The position numbers and the translations under genes were made by a program. Source: JBNJGT01 sp051819765 (GTDB lineage Archaea; Nanobdellota; Nanobdellia; Woesearchaeales; JACJVW01). From it: a DNA stretch of 28,079 nucleotides. Where the stretch lies: the NCBI GenBank assembly GCA_051819765.1, contig JBNJGT010000016.1:1-28079 (forward strand), read 5' to 3'. A model generated the notes under the pieces. The model saw only the letters and a list, made by a program, of their open reading frames with translations. It did not search any database and was not told the origin of the DNA. Below, piece after piece: positions 15,106-22,978 of this stretch (its first letter is position 1; each line of letters starts with the position of its first letter).

Positions 15106-16089
15106 ATGGCAAGCATCCCTCAGGCAAAACTGGCCGACTACCAAAACACCTTCGCAAGCACCAGGGAAGAGATCGCAAAAGCGGTCATCGGCCATGAAGA
15201 TGTCATAAATGCCTTGCTCCGTGCCCTCATCGCCGATGGCCATGTACTGCTTGAGGGGGTGCCGGGTGTTGCAAAAACACTCATGGTACGGACCTTTGCA
15301 GCAGTCTGCAAGAGCAAATTCAACAGGATCCAATTCACACCAGACCTTCTGCCAACCGACATCATCGGTATTACTGCGTTTGACAAAGAAAAGGGATTCT
15401 ATGTCATGAAAGGTCCAATCTTTTCAAACTTCATCCTGGCAGACGAGATTAACCGGGCACCTCCAAAAGTACAGTCAGCATTGCTTGAATGCATGGCAGA
15501 ACGGCAGGCAACCATCGGAAAAGAAGTATTTGCCCTTGACCCACCTTTCTTTGTGCTTGCAACACAAAATCCCCTTGAGAACCTCGGGACCTACCCCCTC
15601 CCGGAAGCCCAGGTTGACCGATTCCTCTTCAAGCTCAATGTAGGATATCCGCATATCAGCGAAGAACAAAAAGTGCTCAAGACCAATATGACCACAAACA
15701 AGTTTGAGCGATTCAATCTCCAGGCAAGCCTGGACAAGATGAAAATATTCCAGATGCAACGCGATGTGCACAAGATTTACGTTGATGAGAAGATTGAGCG
15801 ATACATTGTCTCATTGATTGATGCCACACGTTATCCGAAAAAATACAATCTCAGGCACACACGCTACATCCAGGCCGGATGCTCACCCCGTGCAACCATC
15901 GGGCTCTATATCAGCGCCAAGGCCGAATCTCTCATAAAAGGAAAAGAGTTTGTGACACCAGCAGAAGTGAAGAGTGTGGCGCACGACGTGCTGCGACATC
16001 GTATAATTCTCAACTACGAAGCCCAGGCAGACAACATCACAACAGAAGAGGTCATCCAGGAGATTCTCCAGAAAGTTCCGATACCATGA
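15106..16089 (+). CDS. MoxR-family AAA+ ATPase
   Basis: A 327-aa MoxR AAA+ ATPase. Walker A is GVPGVAKT (51-58), Walker B is FILADEINR (109-117), the family-specific APPKVQSALLECMAERQ follows, sensor 1 lies in ATQNPLE, and the arginine finger region is PLPEAQVDRF. Sensor 2 is in the C-terminal lid (CSPRATIGLYISAKA). MoxR proteins act as chaperone-like ATPases for metal or complex maturation together with VWA proteins. It leads a three-gene operon with DUF58 and VWA genes, the usual MoxR arrangement. Confidence 0.95.
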   Translation: MASIPQAKLADYQNTFASTREEIAKAVIGHEDVINALLRALIADGHVLLEGVPGVAKTLMVRTFAAVCKSKFNRIQFTPDLLPTDIIGITAFDKEKGFYVMKGPIFSNFILADEINRAPPKVQSALLECMAERQATIGKEVFALDPPFFVLATQNPLENLGTYPLPEAQVDRFLFKLNVGYPHISEEQKVLKTNMTTNKFERFNLQASLDKMKIFQMQRDVHKIYVDEKIERYIVSLIDATRYPKKYNLRHTRYIQAGCSPRATIGLYISAKAESLIKGKEFVTPAEVKSVAHDVLRHRIILNYEAQADNITTEEVIQEILQKVPIP

Positions 16090-16092
16090 ACC

Positions 16093-16986
16093 ATGGCAGT
16101 AAAAGAGTTGAAAGTGGATCTCAAACCGCTCATCGGACAGTTGCACCTCTCGTCCAGCAATGACGTGACCGGTGCACTTACAGGAAGTTATTTGACTGTA
16201 TACAAAGGCAGAGGTCTCGAATTCGGGGGCTACCGACAGTATACACCAGCCGATGATGCCAACTCCATTGACTGGAAAGCCTCAATGCGATCCGAGCATA
16301 TTCTTGTGAGAGAACTCGTTGAAGAGCGGAATCTCAATGTGTTCTTCATCTTTGATGTATCAAATTCCATGCTCTTTGCCTCAACAGACAAGATGAAATG
16401 CGAATACGCGATTGAACTCATCGCAACCATGGCATTTGCGATTATCCGGGCAGGAGATTCTGTAGGACTCTCCCAATTCAATGATGACGTGATAAACAAT
16501 ATCTCACCTAATGTCGGAAGTGCCCAGTATTACAAGCTCGTTCGTGAACTGACTGACACCTCAAAATACGGCGGTGACTTCAATCTGACAAAAGCCCTGA
16601 AAAAGACAACCCTTTTCCTGAGGAGACAAAGAGCACTCATCATCCTTGTGTCAGATTTCCTCGGAGTCAAAGGCAGGGAGTGGGAGGACTATGTAAAAAG
16701 CATCTCAACCCGGTTTGACCTCATGCCCATAATGATAAAAGACCCGGTTGACACGAAACTGCCAGAACACCATGGGGAATTGATAATCGAAGACCCTTAC
16801 TCCTCTGAACAGATCATGATAAACCCAAAAGCGATGAAAGAAGAGTATGAACGAAACGCCATCAAGCAAGAAAATGAGATCATACAGACATTCAAGAAAT
16901 ACAATGTTGAGGTCTTGAAGCTTGAGACCGACAAACCATTCACGCGACCCCTCATCGGTCATCTTCAGAGACGGAGGAATCAGTGA
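16093..16986 (+). CDS. DUF58 protein with VWA-like domain
   Basis: A 297-aa DUF58 protein. The signature GLEFGGYRQYTPADDANSID (41-60), then DWKASMRSEHILVRELVEER, is followed by a VWA-like core with MIDAS start DVSNSM (88-93). It has no TM segment at the N-terminus, unlike many DUF58 proteins. DUF58 partners MoxR ATPases; the metal site suggests adhesion or complex assembly. It starts 3 bases after MoxR, and its TGA overlaps the next ATG (TGATG). Confidence 0.92.
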   Translation: MAVKELKVDLKPLIGQLHLSSSNDVTGALTGSYLTVYKGRGLEFGGYRQYTPADDANSIDWKASMRSEHILVRELVEERNLNVFFIFDVSNSMLFASTDKMKCEYAIELIATMAFAIIRAGDSVGLSQFNDDVINNISPNVGSAQYYKLVRELTDTSKYGGDFNLTKALKKTTLFLRRQRALIILVSDFLGVKGREWEDYVKSISTRFDLMPIMIKDPVDTKLPEHHGELIIEDPYSSEQIMINPKAMKEEYERNAIKQENEIIQTFKKYNVEVLKLETDKPFTRPLIGHLQRRRNQ

Positions 16987-17906
16987 TGGAGTTTTCTGTG
17001 CAAGACCCTATCTTTTTGTGGTTCCTGGTAAGCATACCAATTCTCATATCCTTGCACTTCTTCTCACTCAGGTTCAGCCGAAGGCGGGCCATAAAATTTG
17101 CCAACTTTGAGGCCATCAAACGGGTTGGAACCGGCCTGTACAGTGGAAGCGTCCTATCAAAGAACATAGTCATACTCATCATCAGGCTATTGACACTAAC
17201 CTCTGTCATCCTGGCCCTAGCCGGCCTTATTGCCTATACGATGGATGATGAGATCACAAGAGTGACAATCGCACTGGACGCCTCAGGCAGTATGCTCGCA
17301 TCAGATATTGAACCGACCCGTATCCAAGCAGCAAAACAGACTGCGATCGACTTCGTCCAGAGCCTGTCATCCACAAAGACAGGCATTATCGCCTTCTCAG
17401 GCGTAAGCAAGATACAATCCAAACCCACAAGGCTCAAAGACAGGACCTTACAGGCGATTCGTGATATATCCATACAAAGCGCAAGCGGCACTGCCATAGG
17501 GGATGCGATCGTTGCAGCAACCAACCTGCAAGATCAGTCGACAATCATCCTGATCACCGACGGGCAGAGTACTGTCGGTAGCTCTGTTGCCGACGCAATA
17601 AACTATGCACAGGAACGAAAGGTCACCATCCACACCATTGGAGTCGCAACACCAGAAGGTGACACAGTCAGTGGGTTACTCTCAACTATCGATGCCGAAT
17701 CTCTCAAAGAGATTGCAGAAAGCACAGGCGGAAACTTCTATGAAGCATTCGACCGACAAGGATTGGAACAAGCGTATGCAGAGATCACTGAAAACACAGA
17801 GCATAGGAGGGCTCATGAAATGCGCTTTCCCTTACTCATGGCAGCCATTGGACTGTTGTTCTTAGAATGGATCCTTGTGAACCTACGGTACAGGACAATT
17901 CCTTAA
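16986..17906 (+). CDS. BatA-like VWA-domain membrane protein
   Basis: A 306-aa protein with the BatA/aerotolerance-type layout: an N-terminal membrane hairpin (TM about 9-28 and 60-82, separated by SRRRAIKFANFEAIKR), a VWA domain from about 93 to 275 with the MIDAS DASGSM (98-103), SGTAIGDAI and LITDGQST, and a C-terminal TM helix (LLMAAIGLLFLEWIL, about 282-299). The VWA domain should lie outside the membrane between TM2 and TM3. The start is the ATG at 16986, which shares its A with the previous stop; the GTG at 16983 is an alternative. It closes the MoxR operon and overlaps the convergent zinc-ribbon gene by 4 bases. Confidence 0.92.
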   Translation: MEFSVQDPIFLWFLVSIPILISLHFFSLRFSRRRAIKFANFEAIKRVGTGLYSGSVLSKNIVILIIRLLTLTSVILALAGLIAYTMDDEITRVTIALDASGSMLASDIEPTRIQAAKQTAIDFVQSLSSTKTGIIAFSGVSKIQSKPTRLKDRTLQAIRDISIQSASGTAIGDAIVAATNLQDQSTIILITDGQSTVGSSVADAINYAQERKVTIHTIGVATPEGDTVSGLLSTIDAESLKEIAESTGGNFYEAFDRQGLEQAYAEITENTEHRRAHEMRFPLLMAAIGLLFLEWILVNLRYRTIP

Positions 17907-18082
17907 TCAAGAAGAAGCATATCAAGATTTTCGAATTGCGGATACTTATGCTTACTGTTGATCTGCCGAGCGCGTCTGAATTCATCATCTGTTGGTTGCC
18001 GACGAAGGCCGTCTATGAAGCCGCATTTGTTGCATTGCCCACCTTCAGGAACCTCATTCCCACAAAAATCACAGGCTTTCAT
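17903..18082 (-). CDS. 59-aa zinc-ribbon protein
   Basis: A small gene in the gap between the VWA gene and the kinase-fusion gene. It has an ATG at 18082 and TAA at 17903-17905. The product begins MKACDFCGNEVPEGGQCNKC, with C4-x2-C7 and C17-x2-C20, a clear zinc ribbon, then GFIDGLRRQP and a charged helix (DDEFRRARQINSKHKYPQF). It is probably a small nucleic-acid- or protein-binding adaptor; function unknown. The ATG is 18 bases after the stop of the kinase fusion, on the same strand, so it is likely the last gene of that operon. Its 3' end overlaps the VWA gene stop by 4 bases. Confidence 0.72.
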   Translation of the reverse strand: MKACDFCGNEVPEGGQCNKCGFIDGLRRQPTDDEFRRARQINSKHKYPQFENLDMLLLD

Positions 18083-18100
18083 GCCTAACAGAAGAGTGAC

Positions 18101-19585
18101 TTAGTTTAAATGTTTTTTGGCGATCAGCGAATATGCCCCCTCAAAACTGAGTGGATCTTCCCCGTTCACCTGGATAAGGGATGCCCGCTCATCGTCACTA
18201 AAATCCTCAAACGTCTGCTTGCAGATGTCATACACCGAACAATCAGCCTCACTCACCGTGTGGTTCCGACGAGACAAACGGGCATATGCCGCATCATCCG
18301 AAACGATAGGATATAGGATAAGAGAGGGCCCAAGCGCCCGGGCCTTATCCCGCTCCACACGGCTGAGAAACGTCGCATCAAGGATACAGCTCTTTCCCTC
18401 ATTAAGGGCCTTACCCCCAAGCTCCATGAGCCTGTCATAGACACGATCCCGGTTTTCCCAGGTGTATGTATCATCGGAGAAGGACATGCGCTTCCGGATC
18501 ACATCGCTGCGAAAAAGTGGCACATCAAGGAAGCGGGCTAATTTATGGGCGATATAGGATTTACCCGATCCCGGCAGGCCACACATGAGGATCACGGTAG
18601 GTTCAGGGAATTCCTGATATCGATATTCTATCCGTTTAGCATAAGCATGTGCAAGAGAGAAATACTCCTGAGCCCGCATCTTGAGTTCAGATGTCTGAGA
18701 ATCACCATACTGGAATCCCGTAATCTTTCCCCGCACATACGCCCGATAACACTTGTAAAAATTTATGACAGCCAAGATCCCCCAATCAGCCGAACGGCGC
18801 ACGAACGCTTTGAGGAACTGGTTTGAGATCTCCTGTAGGCCATGAAAATCCAGATCCATACATAAAAATGCGATATCGCATGCGATATCCATATTCTTCA
18901 GACGATCATTGAATTCAATGCAATCAAAGATATGGAAATCATCACTAAGAAAGATATTACCGGTATGCAGATCCCCATGGCATTCCCGTACCGAAGAGAG
19001 GCGCTCTTCAAAAAGATACCGATTCACATAAAAGGATTCAACCCGTTTACGGATTGTAGCAAATTGTTCATCACTCAGCAATTCCCCAACCATAGACCCT
19101 GTCTGCTGGAAATTCTCATCAGTATTGATCTTGAATGACTCAAGCTCACCAAAGGTCCGGATATGCTCATCTGAGGCAGCCAATGCATAAAAGCTGAGTA
19201 AGTGATCAACAAGTCGTGGAACAAGATCAGGTGTCAACCGATCAGGCTGTTTGGAGAGAAGCATCTCCTGCGGCATTCGCCTCATACGGATACCGTACTC
19301 AGTGACCGCACCCTCTCCCTCAAGGCACCCATCAGCAGTGATTGTAACCAGCCCCTCATAAAGATTGGGGGACAGCCGCCGATTCAGACGAAGTTCCTCC
19401 TCACAATAGAACCGTCTTTTCTCCAGTGTGGAAAAATCAAGAAAGCCAAAATTCACTGCCTTCTTGAACTTATAGACCTTATCTTTGACAAGGCAGACAT
19501 AGGATATATGGGTCTCAATGAGTTCGACAGATTCAGGCTGTTCCGGATACAATGCAGGGTCAGTAATCTGATTACGCAAGTCCAT
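18101..19585 (-). CDS. APH-like kinase / P-loop (AAA_33) kinase fusion
   Basis: A 494-aa two-domain protein. The N-terminal part (about 1-325) is an aminoglycoside-phosphotransferase-like kinase: KVYKFKKAVNFGFLDFST at 37-53, catalytic loop HGDLHTGN (203-210) and metal site DCIEF (221-225). The C-terminal part (about 328-494) is a P-loop kinase of the AAA_33/zeta type with GLPGSGKS (336-343) and FRSDVIRKRM (about 358-367). This COG2187-COG0645-type fusion is mainly bacterial; it probably phosphorylates a small molecule, substrate unknown. The ATG at 19585 is preferred because the upstream frame reads back into the PLD gene; it lies 7 bases after the PLD stop. Operon order: PLD, kinase fusion, zinc ribbon. 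Confidence 0.88.
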   Translation of the reverse strand: MDLRNQITDPALYPEQPESVELIETHISYVCLVKDKVYKFKKAVNFGFLDFSTLEKRRFYCEEELRLNRRLSPNLYEGLVTITADGCLEGEGAVTEYGIRMRRMPQEMLLSKQPDRLTPDLVPRLVDHLLSFYALAASDEHIRTFGELESFKINTDENFQQTGSMVGELLSDEQFATIRKRVESFYVNRYLFEERLSSVRECHGDLHTGNIFLSDDFHIFDCIEFNDRLKNMDIACDIAFLCMDLDFHGLQEISNQFLKAFVRRSADWGILAVINFYKCYRAYVRGKITGFQYGDSQTSELKMRAQEYFSLAHAYAKRIEYRYQEFPEPTVILMCGLPGSGKSYIAHKLARFLDVPLFRSDVIRKRMSFSDDTYTWENRDRVYDRLMELGGKALNEGKSCILDATFLSRVERDKARALGPSLILYPIVSDDAAYARLSRRNHTVSEADCSVYDICKQTFEDFSDDERASLIQVNGEDPLSFEGAYSLIAKKHLN

Positions 19586-19592
19586 ACAAAAA

Positions 19593-20489
19593 CTAATCCA
19601 GAGCCTTATTATATATTTTTTGAAATTCTGCCACATAGGCCTCAACAATATCAGGTTGAGTGATGATCACCATATTCTCATCATTCCGCTCATTGCCTGA
19701 CTTTGTTGGATTATAGCTTCCTGTGATGACTGTCCTATTATCGATGATGAACACCTTATGGTGAAGTGTCGCAGGATTTGCATCTGGCAGCACCTCAATT
19801 GTATCATTCAAAGCAGTGAACTGATTATACTGCATATTGATGCGTCGCTTCTCCAGGACTCCCCGGACATGTACTCCTTCATCCGCACGCCTGAGCAGAA
19901 GGTTGGCAATATCCGTATCAGTGAAACTGAATACCATGAAATAGACTGCTGATTCAGCGCCTTCAAGTGCCCTGATCACTGCGGCTTTACAATGGTCTTC
20001 AGGGCAAAAATAGTTTTCCATTGAATGATTATTAAACAAGATACGGGAATGACGCACAGGCCTACCAGCCCCATACGACCCTGACCACAGTTCCTTGAAC
20101 TCTTCACGGTAATTCTGGGCAAGTGCAGGCGAATTGATGATGAGAAGATTATTATTATTTTTGTGAAAGCCCCGTTCAGTGGGATTGGTGCTGCCAGTAA
20201 GCACCCAGTCCTTCCACACACAGAACTTATTATGGCTGAGTTGTCCCCTGGTATCTAGCTTAAAATCTCCTATGGCATTGCCATCATCCAGCACTACCCG
20301 ATCATCAGCATCAAAAAGCTCAGGGTACTCCAGATCATACAGAGCACACTCAACCGAACGATTGTGCACAAAATCTGAGAAGACTTCTTTACAGTCATCC
20401 TGCGGACAGAAATACACATCCATCTCACCAGTTTCCACAGGAACACAGCCTACGATGAAAGCTATCACGCATATGAAAAGGAATCGCAT
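19593..20489 (-). CDS. Exported phospholipase D-like protein, two HKD-type domains
   Basis: A 298-aa protein. Residues 1-15 form a signal peptide ending VGC, lipobox-like, so it is probably a lipoprotein or secreted. Two PLD half-domains each begin with a Cys pair: VYFCPQDDC (25-33) and NYFCPEDHC (159-167). The second half has a canonical H-x-K-x4-D motif (HHKVFIID, 243-250, then GSYNPTKSGNERNDEN). The first half has HNKFCVWKD (86-94) with one extra residue before Asp, and a GSTNPTERG. PLD enzymes form one active site from two halves and cut phosphodiesters (lipid or nucleic acid); the exported location suggests an outer-surface nuclease or lipase. It is first in the operon with the kinase fusion. 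Confidence 0.88.
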   Translation of the reverse strand: MRFLFICVIAFIVGCVPVETGEMDVYFCPQDDCKEVFSDFVHNRSVECALYDLEYPELFDADDRVVLDDGNAIGDFKLDTRGQLSHNKFCVWKDWVLTGSTNPTERGFHKNNNNLLIINSPALAQNYREEFKELWSGSYGAGRPVRHSRILFNNHSMENYFCPEDHCKAAVIRALEGAESAVYFMVFSFTDTDIANLLLRRADEGVHVRGVLEKRRINMQYNQFTALNDTIEVLPDANPATLHHKVFIIDNRTVITGSYNPTKSGNERNDENMVIITQPDIVEAYVAEFQKIYNKALD

Positions 20490-20520
20490 CTGAGATACCG
20501 ATAAATTAGCCTTAATAAAC

Positions 20521-21033
20521 CTAACCCTCTCTGATCGGAAACTCTTTCACCACAGATGCAAGAGTATCCATGGATTTTGCAAGTGCAAACTTTGTGTCCT
20601 TATAATTGGCCTGCATACCCTCCAGGAACTCCCGAAGATCCGGATCATGCTCCCGTGGTTGGAACACACTGCCCCGAAGTTTAGCGTACAATGCCACCTC
20701 CTCATCCAAAAGGACCCGCACAAGGGACGGCTCATCCGAGAAGTGCAAAGAGCCTTCAAACAGGTTCTTCAAGAAGGCGTAAGCCTCATCATCAAGCGTA
20801 CGCTCCACAAGAACATACCCATCCCCCGGGGGAGCAACAATCGTGAGAGGAAATTTCACCACGCGGTGCAAAAGGACTGCAGTCACGCCCTCACAGACTA
20901 CCCTCCCATACGGTTCCAGACGAGGCATGTGCCGTTTGACCCGTCTCTCGATGAGATACAAAAAGCAATTCCTGCAAAACGGCCCATTAACTACCTTATA
21001 GGCTTCTTCTGCACCACAGCGTACACATGTCAT
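20521..21033 (-). CDS. Truncated Ncs6/Ncs2 (TtuA/Ctu2)-like zinc-ribbon protein
   Basis: A 170-aa protein that looks like a tRNA-thiolation protein without its catalytic core. The N-terminus has C3-x2-C6 and C20-x2-C23 followed by FLYLIERRVKRHM, the zinc ribbon and basic helix that open TtuA/Ncs6/Ctu1 proteins. The C-terminal part (108-165) reads LLDEEVALYAKLRGSVFQ, then DLREFLEGMQANYKDTKFALAKS, like the end of the same proteins. Between them the PP-loop (SGGKDS) is absent, replaced by VAPPGDGYVLVERTL, and the protein is about half the usual length. Noncatalytic Ncs2/Ctu2 partners have also lost PP-loop residues. The family call is by eye. A TATA box (TATATAAAT, 21057-21065) and a GAGAGGGT leader precede the ATG. 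Confidence 0.55.
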   Translation of the reverse strand: MTCVRCGAEEAYKVVNGPFCRNCFLYLIERRVKRHMPRLEPYGRVVCEGVTAVLLHRVVKFPLTIVAPPGDGYVLVERTLDDEAYAFLKNLFEGSLHFSDEPSLVRVLLDEEVALYAKLRGSVFQPREHDPDLREFLEGMQANYKDTKFALAKSMDTLASVVKEFPIREG

Positions 21034-21056
21034 ACCCTCTCAAAAGTGCATGGTTC

Positions 21057-21065
21057 TATATAAAT
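21057..21065 (-). promoter_or_regulatory. TATA box of the Ncs6/Ncs2-like gene
   Basis: TATATAAAT (read ATTTATATA on the minus strand) is centred about 28 nt before the ATG at 21033. Confidence 0.55.
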
Positions 21066-21160
21066 GCTCCTCCGTATTCATGTACGCCAATAATGAATCG
21101 CCGTGAGAAATAACCAGTATCCGAATAAAAGCGTTACTCAGAATATTACGGAAAAAGAGA

Positions 21161-21263
21161 AATATTTATATAGTAATATTCACCACTTAAGAGTTAAAAT
21201 AACAATCACCTCTTTTTCCCAGCAAGGCACTCGTCATGAGTGTTTTGCTGGGTTTTTTCTTCT
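21161..21263 (+). ncRNA. Candidate small RNA: promoter plus hairpin and U-tract
   Basis: In the 200-bp gap between two minus-strand genes there is a plus-strand unit: a purine-rich BRE-like GAAAAAGAGAA followed by TATTTATATAG (21163-21173), then about 45 nt later a strong hairpin. The left arm (21218-21232) and right arm (21238-21252) form 15 consecutive pairs around the loop GTCAT, then TTTTTTCTTCT. Two of the pairs are G-U in the plus-strand RNA but A-C on the minus strand, so the structure favours plus-strand RNA. The expected transcript is about 21195-21260 (65 nt), with a single-stranded leader containing ATCACCTCTTTTT. It overlaps the 3' end of the Lon-like gene in antisense. Confidence 0.4.
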
Positions 21264-22955
21264 CCGCCGCTTCTTTGGACGGGTAAACACTGCCAAAATC
21301 CCAATCGCAATACCCATCAGCAACCCGGAAAAAAACAATGTGCCATAGATACTATTGATATAAAAAGGCAGGCTAAATGTATTGTGCTGATCCAGATACA
21401 AATCCAGATTGGATAACTCCAGAGCGTATTCAGCATACAATAAAGCAGAATAGGGATCAGATTCCCTCAGAGAATGGGCATACTCATAATAGCTATATCC
21501 GACAATGGGAAACCTGCCCTTTTTTGACTGTTCAGCGATCAGTTGCTCCGCAACATCCAGTTTCAGGGCGATGATATCCTTAAGCTCCTCCTCCCCGACC
21601 CCCATGATCGCAAGAAGGCGGTTGGCCTGTGCTTTAGCCTTTGAAGCCTTGAACAGGCAAAGCTCGTAATCGCCAGTACGATAATCAGCAAGCGCCAGGT
21701 CATACTCTTCCTTTATCGAACCAGCAACCCGAGGTGCATAAAGACTGATATATTGATAGCTCTCCTCTGCTTCAGAGAGTTTCAGCAGACATGATTGTTT
21801 AAGGACCTCATCATTTATGGTTATTTCCTGGGCACTGCTCCCAAAGAACTGCATCCACGAGTATACACTATGCAGCCGCTCCTGGGCATACGCAAGGTCT
21901 GCAAACGGAAGAGAACCATTATCGCCTGAACTCAGATTGTTTGGGAGAATGTCTCGTGCCTCACGGAGGCGTTCCTGCACGATCATATAGGTTTGCAGGT
22001 CAGAGATTGAATCCAGCTGATGCGCATTGATCTCTGATTCAACCTCATCAAGCTGGTGCGAAAGGTTTTCATGGATAGCCATGAACTCCGACTGGTTCAG
22101 GGCTTGATAGCGGGCAGTACTGTATGCCACATTCGATCCGAAACAATAGGATGCAGCAGCATAGTACTGAAAACTGTTGAACGCGTCCTTGCTCCGGTTA
22201 TAAAGCTCACGCGTATAGTTGCCTATGAGGGAGGCATTGTAATCCGCGGCTTTCAGTTCATCCCGTCTGTCACACAATTCCACAGCAAGCTCACGCATGG
22301 TATCTGTATAAGATTGGGATATGGTAAAGCTTGTATTTTCAGGCCGAAAATCGGTACCAGTCATATAAAAGACTGCCTCACCAAGAGTTGCAACCTCAAT
22401 CACCTGCACATTTCTGGCTGCACCATACTCCACAAGATCAAGCGTGGTATTCTCTTCTTGCAACACTGCCTCACCTTTTGGGATGAGTACAGTATGAATG
22501 CCATTTTTCCCGGCAGCAGCGATCTTCTGTTTCACACCACCCACTGGCCCGATCACATTACCAGAATTGATGGTACCGGTTATGCTCATATTAGGATAGA
22601 CATCAAGCCCCTCTAATGAGGCAACAGTCAGGACAGCCATGGCAGCACTGGCACTCGGCCCACCGATGATCGTGGAGTCAGCCCGGATCACATAGAACAG
22701 ATCATAGCGCTGACAGTCCGCCTCTACGTAATTGCAGGCGATCTGACGAGCCAATCGTGTTGACATCTGTGTATCCGCCTTTGTAAGCGGCAGTGTATCA
22801 ATAAAGACACGACCAGGCCCGTATTGCTTTGAGACATACAGATGAGCGATACTTCCCTGCAACTCATCTCCTTCATCCTGCACCGCAAGAAGGGGCATGT
22901 GCAATTCTGCCCAAGCAACCGGAAGCAACAATACAATCAGGAACAAAAACCGCAT
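21234..22955 (-). CDS. Extracellular Lon-like serine protease (S16 fold, COG1750 type)
   Basis: A 573-aa exported protease. Residues 1-16 form a signal peptide (LFLIVLLLPVAWA). The S16 Lon-type proteolytic domain (about 30-205) has the Ser in GGPSASAAMAV (S101) and the Lys in GPVGGVKQKIAAA (K144); the 43-residue Ser-Lys spacing equals that of E. coli Lon. There is no AAA+ domain, so unfolding is not ATP-driven. Residues 215-520 are helical with coiled-coil/TPR-like segments and several N-x-S/T sites (NASLIGNYTRELYNRS). One C-terminal TM helix (about 537-557) is followed by a basic cytoplasmic tail (RPKKRRRRKNPAKHS). It starts 23 bases after the deacetylase-like gene, forming a two-gene operon. 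Confidence 0.9.
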   Translation of the reverse strand: MRFLFLIVLLLPVAWAELHMPLLAVQDEGDELQGSIAHLYVSKQYGPGRVFIDTLPLTKADTQMSTRLARQIACNYVEADCQRYDLFYVIRADSTIIGGPSASAAMAVLTVASLEGLDVYPNMSITGTINSGNVIGPVGGVKQKIAAAGKNGIHTVLIPKGEAVLQEENTTLDLVEYGAARNVQVIEVATLGEAVFYMTGTDFRPENTSFTISQSYTDTMRELAVELCDRRDELKAADYNASLIGNYTRELYNRSKDAFNSFQYYAAASYCFGSNVAYSTARYQALNQSEFMAIHENLSHQLDEVESEINAHQLDSISDLQTYMIVQERLREARDILPNNLSSGDNGSLPFADLAYAQERLHSVYSWMQFFGSSAQEITINDEVLKQSCLLKLSEAEESYQYISLYAPRVAGSIKEEYDLALADYRTGDYELCLFKASKAKAQANRLLAIMGVGEEELKDIIALKLDVAEQLIAEQSKKGRFPIVGYSYYEYAHSLRESDPYSALLYAEYALELSNLDLYLDQHNTFSLPFYINSIYGTLFFSGLLMGIAIGILAVFTRPKKRRRRKNPAKHS

Positions 22956-22978
22956 GTCAGACGAGAATCACTCACCAG

